Shown here piece by piece: positions 1-6,433 of a stretch of 7,021 bases of DNA. Numbering within the stretch: the stretch's first letter is position 1; every line of letters begins with the position of its first letter. Under the pieces are notes generated by a model. The model saw only the letters and a list, made by a program, of their open reading frames with translations, did no database searches and had not been told where the DNA came from. This DNA comes from Bacteriovoracaceae bacterium (lineage in GTDB: Bacteria > Bdellovibrionota > Bacteriovoracia > Bacteriovoracales > Bacteriovoracaceae): the NCBI GenBank assembly GCA_018060635.1, contig JAGOVR010000080.1, forward strand, positions 1 to 7,021. The letters are read 5' to 3'. Made by a program: the position numbers and the translations under genes.

Positions 1-1061
1 TAGTAACAGGTACCTTTGTTATTTATTTTCTAAGTTTGATTTTAGGTACCACCTTTAATTCCCTTATTATTTCTTTCGTTTTAGCTTATTTTTTATTTCC
101 ATTCGTTAAAAAGATAGAAAAATGGGGAATGTCTCGTAGGGTTATTATTTGCATTGTTCTCCTTTTTGTTGCTCTTTTTTTGACTTTTTTTTCTATTTAT
201 CTTGTTCCCATGTTGTGGGATCAGGTTTTAGTTTTTATTCAGCACTTACCAGAGTATGGTCAAAAATTACAAAAAATTATTTTAGACTTAGGAAATCGCT
301 TTGGACTTGATATGGCTCCTCACTTAGAAAAAATATTGAGTCGAGAAGGTGTCATAAGTTTTAGTACTAATCATTTTGAAGCTTTGGCAGGCAATATCTT
401 TTTACCTTTTTTAGATTTTTCTCAGAAAGGAATTTCAGGGATTTTAGTTTTTTTTAAATTTCTGGCCAATTTAGTGCTTATCCCTTTTTTCTTTTTCTTT
501 TTTGTGAACTCTTATGAAAAGCTTACACAACAATTTGCAGAGTTGATTCCTTCTCACCAACGTCAATCATTAAAAACATATTTAGATCGCTTTAGTGAAA
601 TACTGAATGGTTACTTTAGAGGGCAAATTCTTCTTCTACTTTTTTTATTTTTCTATTTTTCTATAGGTCTTTCACTTATAGGTGTTCCTTTTGCCCTACT
701 GATTGGCTTTATTACAGGAGTTATTTGTATTATTCCTTATGTGGGTATTTCTTTAAGCTTTCTTTTAAGTATGGGGACTGTTTTTATTTATTCTGAAAAT
801 TTACTTCGAGATGTTATTTTAGTGGCAGTTCTTTATGCTTTTGAATGGTTGATTGAGACTCCTTTTCTTTATCCTAAGCTTATTGGAAAAAAAGTAGGAC
901 TTAGTATGCTAGAAACTATTTTAGCGTTAGTGGCAGGAGTTAATTTAGCAGGTATCTTGGGGGGATTTTTAGCTGTCCCAGTCATGTCTATCTTTAAGTA
1001 CATCTTGCATGATATTTTAAATTTTTATAAAAAAAGTGAATTTTATAATTCTAACAACTAA
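1..1061 (+). CDS. AI-2E family (PerM/YdiK-like) membrane transporter, 5' end outside window
   Basis: Polytopic inner-membrane protein of the AI-2E exporter/PerM family; members are proposed permeases, and the substrate here is unknown. The frame is open to the left edge (first complete codon at position 3). The TTG at 36 lies inside the first hydrophobic segment, so the true start is probably upstream of the window. Seen: two N-terminal hydrophobic helices (about 15-105 and 135-210), then an amphipathic region typical of the family's extracytoplasmic part, then a helix with six consecutive Phe (486-503). The conserved C-terminal half follows: YFRGQ (612-626), a Gly/Pro-rich stretch ending in IPYVG (732-746), PKLIGKKVGL (from 873) and a final GGFLAVPV helix. 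The visible part, about 352 residues, is near the family's usual length, so little is missing. TAA stop, then 21 bases to the helicase gene. Family assignment is firm; function is not. Confidence 0.88.
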   Translation, partial: VTGTFVIYFLSLILGTTFNSLIISFVLAYFLFPFVKKIEKWGMSRRVIICIVLLFVALFLTFFSIYLVPMLWDQVLVFIQHLPEYGQKLQKIILDLGNRFGLDMAPHLEKILSREGVISFSTNHFEALAGNIFLPFLDFSQKGISGILVFFKFLANLVLIPFFFFFFVNSYEKLTQQFAELIPSHQRQSLKTYLDRFSEILNGYFRGQILLLLFLFFYFSIGLSLIGVPFALLIGFITGVICIIPYVGISLSFLLSMGTVFIYSENLLRDVILVAVLYAFEWLIETPFLYPKLIGKKVGLSMLETILALVAGVNLAGILGGFLAVPVMSIFKYILHDILNFYKKSEFYNSNN

Positions 1062-1067
1062 GGTTAG

Positions 1068-1073
1068 AAAAGG
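1068..1073 (+). promoter_or_regulatory. Shine-Dalgarno for the helicase gene
   Basis: AAAAGG lies 9 bases before the GTG at 1083 and 18 bases before the in-frame ATG at 1092. A TGA at 1080-1082 closes the frame just upstream, so only these two starts are possible near the N-terminus. The spacing favours the GTG. Confidence 0.5.
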
Positions 1074-1082
1074 TTGTCTTGA

Positions 1083-3665
1083 GTGCAAAATATGTCTCAC
1101 CCTATTAATCATCTTTTTTTTCAAGAGCTGGATTCTGATTTAGAAAGTATCTATAAAGTTTTTCTTAAATCTAGAATGTTAGAAGATACCACTGATTTGC
1201 GCTCAGTCAGTGATGCTAGAATAATCTTAGGATATTTAAAAGAGATCCACCTTTTTTTAAGTGACTTTTTTGCGACACATGAAAATCTGATAGAGCTTTT
1301 TGATCGTGATTATCATTCCTATAAAAAATTAAAAGATAGAGAAACTATTTTAGAGACCTGCTTCTTAGAGGAATTCTTGTTTCCAGAAAAAACCATTTTT
1401 CCTATCACAGAAAATAATAAGCTAAGCTTGCCTTTACTTAACTCGGCCAAAGAAGAATTGCACTCGTGGATAATAACTAAAAAAGCTTGGCATGATGAAA
1501 CACAAGTTTATTTAAAAAAGGAACTTACTTCACAAGTGAAAAGTTCTGATCTTCTGTGCCGTTGTGTTTTATGTTTAGGTGACTTCAGAGCACAGTTAAG
1601 AGAGGTCATCTTAAAAGAGCAAAAAGAACTTATTGAAAATACGGTGAAAGTTGTTTTAGAAAAATGGGAAGAACTTTCTTCTGGGCAAGTTTCAGATCAA
1701 ATTTTTGAATTAAAAAAGAAGTTAGACAAAATTTTATACGGAGTAAGATATCGTCTTAAGCGCTCTTCTCTTAACAAGCTAGAAGGGCAAGTAAAAAGAA
1801 TTTTTAAGGAAAATTTTGCTCCTCATTCTGTCTTAGGGCAAAAACAGCTTAATCGTCTGACCCCTTTTTTTGAGAGATACTTAAGTGCGGAAGGGTTACG
1901 ATTAGATATTGTAACCTCTGAAGAGTATGCACGATTTTTTAATCAGCTAGATACAGGGATATGGAAGCCAGAATCAGTTTTACAAAAAGATTTTATAAAG
2001 CTGGTAAAATCTATTTTAGCTTTTAAGCGCAAAGATATCTCAGGCAATATTTTAAGAGAGTACTTAGGCCAATTTTGGGTCCATTCTTCTGCCAGAAGAA
2101 TGAAGCGTCATATTATCTATCATCAAGGTCCTACTAATTCAGGTAAAACTCATCATGCCGTAGAGGCATTATGTGCTAAAGAGACGGGATGTTATCTGGC
2201 CCCATTGCGTCTTTTAGCGGGAGAACTTTTTGATCGAATGAATGCCAGAGGGACTAGAACAACGCTACTGACAGGAGAAGAAGTTTTAGAAACTCCTGAG
2301 GCCACACATATTTCGTCCACTATTGAGATGGCTAAACTCCATCAAGAATTTGAGTGTGCGGTCATTGATGAAATTCAAATGATTAGGGATCCTCAACGAG
2401 GGTGGGCTTGGACTAGAGCTTTAGTCAGTTTGTGCGCTAAAGAAATTCATATTTGTGGTGATCATACTGTGATGGATTTAGTCTCACAGATTTTAAAACT
2501 TACGGGAGATACCTTAGAAATTCGTAAATATGAACGCATGACTCCTCTGCATGTCATGCATCATCCTGTGCCTATGGGGCAATTAGAAAAAGGGGATGCC
2601 GTTATTGTTTTTTCTCGTAGAAACGCTTTGAAGTATAAGTCGGACTTAGAAGAATTAGGTTTTAAGGTTTCTATTATTTATGGAAGATTAGGCCCTGAAG
2701 TAAGGAGAGAACAAGCGCGCAAATTTGATGAAGGCGAAACAGATATTATGGTAAGTACGGATGCTATTGCTATGGGACTTAATCTTCCTATCAAGCGTAT
2801 CGTTTTTTCAGCTCTTATTAAAAATATTGATTCCAAAGAATATAAATTAACGGTGAGTGAAATCAAACAAATTGCAGGACGTGCAGGGCGCTTTGGTCGT
2901 TATGATATTGGAACGGTGACCTGCCTCAACCGTGTTGATCAGGGGATTGAGATACTTAAGGAATCTTTAGCGGAGCATCTGGAACAAAGTGAGTTTGCTA
3001 TGGTAGGGCCTGATTTAGAAATTTTTAAACAGGTAAATTCTGCGCTCACAGAAAATGCTTTGCCCGTATTGAAACTATCAGAGTTTTTACGTCTTTTTAA
3101 TACAATGATTTTTACGAAACCTTTTTACTGTGTCGATTTAAGAGAAATGATTGAAGTAACTGAAATGGTCGAAATGGCAGATGAAAATACACAAATACTT
3201 TCAGGAGAAGAGAGTTTTGGTTTTGCTTGCGCCCCTGTTAATTTAGGACTGATAGAGCACGTGCAATATTTTACATGGATGGTAAATCGCTATGTTTCTG
3301 CTCAGCCTATTTATAATGAAGAAATTGATGCAGATTCGGAAGATATTGATTACTTAGAAACTGCTATTAAATGTGTAGAACTTTATCAGTGGCTCGCTCG
3401 TCATTTCCAAGGTAAAAATTTCTTTTTTGATGAAGAAAAGCTTTTAGAGAATAAAGGCTTTGCTATTGATAAATTAAATAAATTACTTTCTGCTCGTATT
3501 GTTAAAAATTGTTCTAGCTGTGCCAAACCACTGCCTTATAGTAGTCGCTTTCATATTTGTGAAGAATGTTTTAGCCATCGTAAATTTGCAAGGCCTCGTC
3601 CTAGACCCGCCCTTGAGTCTAGAGATCAAAAAAAACGCCCACAGAAAGGATGGAAACGGCGGTGA
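1083..3665 (+). CDS. SUV3-like superfamily 2 RNA helicase with C-terminal Cys4 knuckle
   Basis: Predicted ATP-dependent RNA (possibly RNA/DNA) helicase related to SUV3, the mitochondrial degradosome helicase. Motifs in order: Walker A GPTNSGKT (349-356, K355), APLRLLAGE, STIEMA, Walker B VIDEIQMIRDP (427-437, D429/E430) followed by RGWAWTRAL, IHICGD, IVFSRR, IIYGRLGPEVRR, STDAIAMGLNLP (558-569), and motif VI QIAGRAGRFGR (596-606). GPTNSGKT, DEIQMIRDP-x-RGWAWTRAL and QIAGRAGRFG are SUV3 hallmarks. Residues about 667-700 resemble the SUV3 C-terminal domain. C810, C813, C826 and C829 form CxxC-x12-CxxC, a likely zinc knuckle, followed by a basic Arg/Lys/Pro tail. Residues 1-345 are charged and helical, with no domain I recognise. 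GTG start chosen by Shine-Dalgarno spacing; ATG at 1092 is the alternative (three residues shorter). The stop overlaps the next gene. Helicase class is firm; partner and substrate are inferred. Confidence 0.93.
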   Translation: MQNMSHPINHLFFQELDSDLESIYKVFLKSRMLEDTTDLRSVSDARIILGYLKEIHLFLSDFFATHENLIELFDRDYHSYKKLKDRETILETCFLEEFLFPEKTIFPITENNKLSLPLLNSAKEELHSWIITKKAWHDETQVYLKKELTSQVKSSDLLCRCVLCLGDFRAQLREVILKEQKELIENTVKVVLEKWEELSSGQVSDQIFELKKKLDKILYGVRYRLKRSSLNKLEGQVKRIFKENFAPHSVLGQKQLNRLTPFFERYLSAEGLRLDIVTSEEYARFFNQLDTGIWKPESVLQKDFIKLVKSILAFKRKDISGNILREYLGQFWVHSSARRMKRHIIYHQGPTNSGKTHHAVEALCAKETGCYLAPLRLLAGELFDRMNARGTRTTLLTGEEVLETPEATHISSTIEMAKLHQEFECAVIDEIQMIRDPQRGWAWTRALVSLCAKEIHICGDHTVMDLVSQILKLTGDTLEIRKYERMTPLHVMHHPVPMGQLEKGDAVIVFSRRNALKYKSDLEELGFKVSIIYGRLGPEVRREQARKFDEGETDIMVSTDAIAMGLNLPIKRIVFSALIKNIDSKEYKLTVSEIKQIAGRAGRFGRYDIGTVTCLNRVDQGIEILKESLAEHLEQSEFAMVGPDLEIFKQVNSALTENALPVLKLSEFLRLFNTMIFTKPFYCVDLREMIEVTEMVEMADENTQILSGEESFGFACAPVNLGLIEHVQYFTWMVNRYVSAQPIYNEEIDADSEDIDYLETAIKCVELYQWLARHFQGKNFFFDEEKLLENKGFAIDKLNKLLSARIVKNCSSCAKPLPYSSRFHICEECFSHRKFARPRPRPALESRDQKKRPQKGWKRR
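2082..2102. repeat. Perfect 10-bp inverted repeat within the helicase gene
   Basis: CATTCTTCTG at 2082-2091 and CAGAAGAATG at 2093-2102 are exact reverse complements separated by one base. In RNA this could fold as an 8-bp stem with a TGCCA loop. It lies in the coding region about 18 codons before the Walker A lysine's motif. No T-run follows, so it is not an intrinsic terminator. Whether it has a role or is a chance product of codon choice (it encodes HSSARRM) cannot be decided here. Confidence 0.6.
3643..3650 (+). promoter_or_regulatory. Shine-Dalgarno deciding the DUF455 gene start
   Basis: AGAAAGGA sits inside the 3' end of the helicase gene. It directly abuts (and shares a base with) the ATG at 3650, too close to serve that start. 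It is 11 bases from the in-frame GTG at 3662, which forms a GTGA overlap with the helicase stop codon. This favours the GTG start and translational coupling. Confidence 0.5.
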
Positions 3666-4471
3666 CACTTTTTAGAGAAGCTGTAGAGCAAATAGTTTTT
3701 GGTAAAAGTTTAAAAGATAAACTTTCGACACTGCCTGCTTTTGAAAAGATACAAAAACCTTTGATTTTACCCCTTTTGCCCGCACGTGAAAATCAGATAC
3801 AATTTTCTAGTAAACAACAAAAATTTCCCAAAAAAGATAAGTTTGCAAATGAAATCTATCGTGGAATGGCCTTACACTTTTTTGCCAATCATGAGCTTTT
3901 GGCGATAGAGATGATGGCAACGGCACTGCTTATTTATCCAGAAGAAACAACTCAAGATATTTTTTTTAAGAAAGGAATTTTGGCCTCACTACGAGATGAG
4001 CAAAACCACTTAGCAATTTATTTAAAAAGAATGAAAGATTTTGGAATAGAGTTAGGAGATTATCCTTTAAATGATTTTTTTTGGAAGTATATGCCTTCTT
4101 TAAAAACGACAGAGAACTTTACAGCTTTAGTTTGCTTGACGTTTGAGTCAGCTAATTTAGATTTTTCTCTTTATTATAAAAAAATTTTTGAAGGGATAGA
4201 AGATTATACTTCCGCACAAGTTATGCAACAAATTTATCAAGATGAAATTTCTCATGTAGCTTTTGGACGCTCTTACTTAAACCAAAAAAAAATCGACCAA
4301 AGTTTATGGGATTATTACAGATCTTTGCTTCCTCCTCCGTCTACTCCTGCCAGAGCCAGAGGGACTGAGTTTTCAGTAGAGTCGCGCTATCAGTGCGGGT
4401 TAGATGAAGATTATGTGCAAAAACTTAAAGACTATCAGGATGACTATCTTATTACTAAGCGCCGTAAATAA
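3662..4471 (+). CDS. DUF455-type ferritin-like di-metal protein
   Basis: Cytoplasmic protein (269 residues from the GTG) resembling the DUF455 family, a ferritin-like four-helix fold expected to hold a di-iron or di-metal centre; substrate unknown. Candidate ligand positions, one set per helix: HELLAIE (H77, E78, E83), RDEQNH (E113, H116), FESANLD (E162) and QDEISHV (E195, H198). The two DExxH pairs and the ESANLD motif match the family pattern. There is no signal peptide or membrane segment. The C-terminal 50 residues are Pro- and charge-rich after the bundle. Start: GTG at 3662 has a reasonably spaced Shine-Dalgarno, overlaps the helicase stop as GTGA, and gives an N-terminus (VTLFREAVEQIVFG) like other family members. 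ATG at 3650 would add four residues. Only two bases separate its stop from the ATP-grasp gene, suggesting co-translation and a joint role. Family call is good; reaction unknown. Confidence 0.8.
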   Translation: MTLFREAVEQIVFGKSLKDKLSTLPAFEKIQKPLILPLLPARENQIQFSSKQQKFPKKDKFANEIYRGMALHFFANHELLAIEMMATALLIYPEETTQDIFFKKGILASLRDEQNHLAIYLKRMKDFGIELGDYPLNDFFWKYMPSLKTTENFTALVCLTFESANLDFSLYYKKIFEGIEDYTSAQVMQQIYQDEISHVAFGRSYLNQKKIDQSLWDYYRSLLPPPSTPARARGTEFSVESRYQCGLDEDYVQKLKDYQDDYLITKRRK

Positions 4472-4473
4472 AG

Positions 4474-5574
4474 ATGACTACTTACCGTATTAATATTGAT
4501 TATGAACATTTTCTTTTTAAAAAAGATTATAATTCTCAGGCTTATCAGATTTTTAATCAGGATTTTGAATTTGTTTTCTTTTTTTTAAATAAAGATAAAA
4601 GTGTAAAATTACAAAACCAAAAAAACTATTCGTTAGAATATTTACAGTTTATAAAAGAGCTAGGAGGGGAAGTTCCTGTCTTTACAGCTAAGGAAGGTCT
4701 TGCTTGGTGGGGGCAATTAAAAGATATTGATCTAGAGAGAAAATTAAATTCAAAAATAGAAAGTTTTCTTTTTTCATTAAAAAATAAACAGACACCCACC
4801 TATAGCTCTTTAATCAGTCATTATAAAGAAGTAGAGGAGAACGTGAGACAGCATTCTTTTAAGTGGGTGATCAAAAATCCTCATGAAATGTCAGGGAGAG
4901 GGAATTTTTTTGTACAAAAAGTATTAGATGAGAAGGCTACCTTTTGGATAAAAAGCCAGCTACAGCAAAACAGTCTTATCATGGAGCCTTGGCTTGATAG
5001 AATTGTGGATATAGGCTCCTTTTATAATGGAAATTTTTTTAATCAACATATTATTTTAAACGATCAGAGAGGTGTTTTTCGTGGAATAAAACTTTATAAC
5101 CATTCACAGGATTTGTTTCAAGATCCGAATTTAAAAAACTTAGAAAAAGTGAGTGAACACATTAATGTAACTCAAGAGAGAGCACTCCAATGGTTAAAAG
5201 ATCAGACTATAGGAAGTATGCTTAATTTAGAATTTGGAATTGATTCATTTTTTTATAAAGATTTTGAACAGGAGGTCAGCTTTTATCCATGGGTAGAAAT
5301 TAATTTTAGAAAGACTATGGGGGCCTTTGCTCATGCTGTGAAAGAGCTTCTTCCTCCTTATAAAGTTGTAGAACTCCATTTTTTACCTGTTCAAAAGGTT
5401 TTACAATCTTATGTGCCTCATCCCGATGAATTTTTTTATAGATTATCTCCTGCCGATAATAAGAAAATCGCTGTTTATGTGATAGGAGCTTACCATGAGG
5501 AAGGTTTGACGAATCTTAAAAAAAAGCTGAAACTGGATGTATACAGTTCTTCTGCCTTAGATGTTAGTAAATAG
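4474..5574 (+). CDS. Predicted ATP-grasp-fold protein, substrate unknown
   Basis: A 366-residue cytoplasmic protein with no family I can name, but with ATP-grasp-like signatures in the right order. These are a lysine strand with Gly-rich loop, WVIKNPHEMSGRGN (131-144, K134, G141-R142-G143); an IMEPWLDR strand (169-176), where such enzymes contact the adenine and linker; LNLEFGIDSF (250-259); and WVEINFRKTMG (273-283), where E275, N277 and R279 match the usual Mg-binding E-x-N-x-R pattern. Residues 1-125 would form the pre-ATP-grasp and central part and include NSK (about 90-92). ATP-grasp enzymes usually join a carboxylate to an amine or thiol through an acyl-phosphate; no substrate can be inferred here. 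It starts two bases after the DUF455 stop with only a weak ribosome site (TAAAG), so translation probably depends on the upstream gene. Fold call moderate, specific function unknown. Confidence 0.6.
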   Translation: MTTYRINIDYEHFLFKKDYNSQAYQIFNQDFEFVFFFLNKDKSVKLQNQKNYSLEYLQFIKELGGEVPVFTAKEGLAWWGQLKDIDLERKLNSKIESFLFSLKNKQTPTYSSLISHYKEVEENVRQHSFKWVIKNPHEMSGRGNFFVQKVLDEKATFWIKSQLQQNSLIMEPWLDRIVDIGSFYNGNFFNQHIILNDQRGVFRGIKLYNHSQDLFQDPNLKNLEKVSEHINVTQERALQWLKDQTIGSMLNLEFGIDSFFYKDFEQEVSFYPWVEINFRKTMGAFAHAVKELLPPYKVVELHFLPVQKVLQSYVPHPDEFFYRLSPADNKKIAVYVIGAYHEEGLTNLKKKLKLDVYSSSALDVSK

Positions 5575-5583
5575 GAAAGACTC

Positions 5584-6426
5584 ATGTTATCAGCAATTTT
5601 AAAAATATTTAAAAAAAATAAAAAAAACATAGCAGTTTTAAGTGAAGAAAAGACGGATCCCAATATTCAGGTGAAAGCTATTTTAGATGAAGGTAAAAAA
5701 CAGGTTTTAAAAAGCACAAAAATTAATAGAAAAACCTTAATTATTCGTGGGGGATTAATTTTTGCTTTAGCTTTTATGGCATTAGATTATTTTCTAGAGT
5801 CACCTAAGCCATCTCCAGCACAAGAAGAATTAGTGGATACTAAAAGTGAACAAAAGAATGCAGAGATTAATTCTGCACAGATTAACCCTGAGAGTACTCT
5901 TCCTACGATTCCTCATATTCCAGAAGAAACAATATCTGCTGATACGCCTACGCCTACACCTAGTGAATTACTACCTCCTCCAGCCGAAGAGCTTCCCTCT
6001 GAAATGGAAAAACCAGAAATTGAGAAAGAAGAAAGTGAGCCTGTTATAACAGAAGCAGTTCCTCCCACACCCTCTCCTGTAGAAGTAGACCTACCAACAG
6101 ATGTAAAAATTGAATCAGCATCACCTGTGAGTGTTGACTCTTATGTAGCGGAAAAAGAAGTGGTAAATTCTAATTTAGCCTATATTCCAGCTCCTAATTA
6201 CTTAGATGCAGGAAGGGGACTCGTCTATAATTGTACGCATAAGCATTGGGCCTGTGTGAGTGCAGAGTCTTATATTCAGTGCGATCAAAATCAGAAATGG
6301 TCTAAGCAAGAAAAGAAAAATCCAGAATGTTTTATTGCAGAAATTTATTTAAATATTCAAGACTGTCATAAAGCACAAATTATAAAAGTAGACACTTCCG
6401 CAGACACAGGCTTTTGTCACTTGTAG
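5584..6426 (+). CDS. Single-pass membrane protein with Pro/Glu linker and six-Cys C-terminal domain
   Basis: Unrecognised 280-residue protein, described from sequence. Residues 1-50 are lysine-rich and probably cytoplasmic. About 56-71 is a hydrophobic helix flanked by Arg/Lys on the N-side, predicting N-in/C-out topology. Residues 72-200 are a low-complexity Pro/Glu/Ser/Thr linker, including three Thr-Pro repeats encoded by a 6-bp tandem repeat (5944-5961). The C-terminal 65 residues are compact, aromatic and contain C217, C224, C233, C249, C261 and C278, suited to three disulfides in the periplasm. The layout recalls TonB (anchor, Pro linker, periplasmic domain), but no TonB C-terminal signature is visible. 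ATG start has a good Shine-Dalgarno (AGGAAAG, 5573-5579) that includes the upstream TAG stop. It lies directly before a SpoIIE-type phosphatase gene, so a sensory or envelope role is possible but inferred. Confidence 0.82.
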   Translation: MLSAILKIFKKNKKNIAVLSEEKTDPNIQVKAILDEGKKQVLKSTKINRKTLIIRGGLIFALAFMALDYFLESPKPSPAQEELVDTKSEQKNAEINSAQINPESTLPTIPHIPEETISADTPTPTPSELLPPPAEELPSEMEKPEIEKEESEPVITEAVPPTPSPVEVDLPTDVKIESASPVSVDSYVAEKEVVNSNLAYIPAPNYLDAGRGLVYNCTHKHWACVSAESYIQCDQNQKWSKQEKKNPECFIAEIYLNIQDCHKAQIIKVDTSADTGFCHL

Positions 6427-6433
6427 GAATAAT

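Noticed and set aside
9..50. Two GGTACC palindromes at 9-14 and 45-50 as an operator pair
   Set aside because: They lie inside the coding frame of the AI-2E gene, are only 6 bp each, and have no supporting structure.
1051..1077. Small inverted repeats (CTAAC/GTTAG and ACAAC/GTTGT) between genes 1 and 2 as a terminator
   Set aside because: The stems are only 5 bp, mutually exclusive, and not followed by a T-run.
2678..2866. Antisense open frame of 62 codons within the helicase gene
   Set aside because: It lies opposite strongly conserved helicase motifs, has no recognisable product and is a shadow of the real coding frame.
3601..3622. CTAGAC/GTCTAG inverted repeat near the helicase 3' end
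   Set aside because: A 6-bp stem with a 10-base loop and no T-run; coding and likely chance.
3483..3668. Antisense open frame of 61 codons opposite the helicase 3' end
   Set aside because: It is opposite the Cys4 knuckle and basic tail and shows no family features or credible context.
2244..4366. Identical 12-mer GCCAGAGGGACT at 2244-2255 and 4355-4366
   Set aside because: It encodes an ARGT stretch in two unrelated proteins, with no flanking similarity; coincidence.
5846..6049. Second + strand open frame inside the Pro/Glu linker of the membrane protein
   Set aside because: It is a Leu/Arg/Lys-rich product of reading the low-complexity linker in another frame; the 5584-6426 frame is the coherent one.
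5584..6426. TonB-like protein
   Set aside because: The anchor and Pro-rich stalk fit, but the C-terminus is a six-Cys domain without the TonB C-terminal signature, and there are no ExbB/ExbD neighbours in view.
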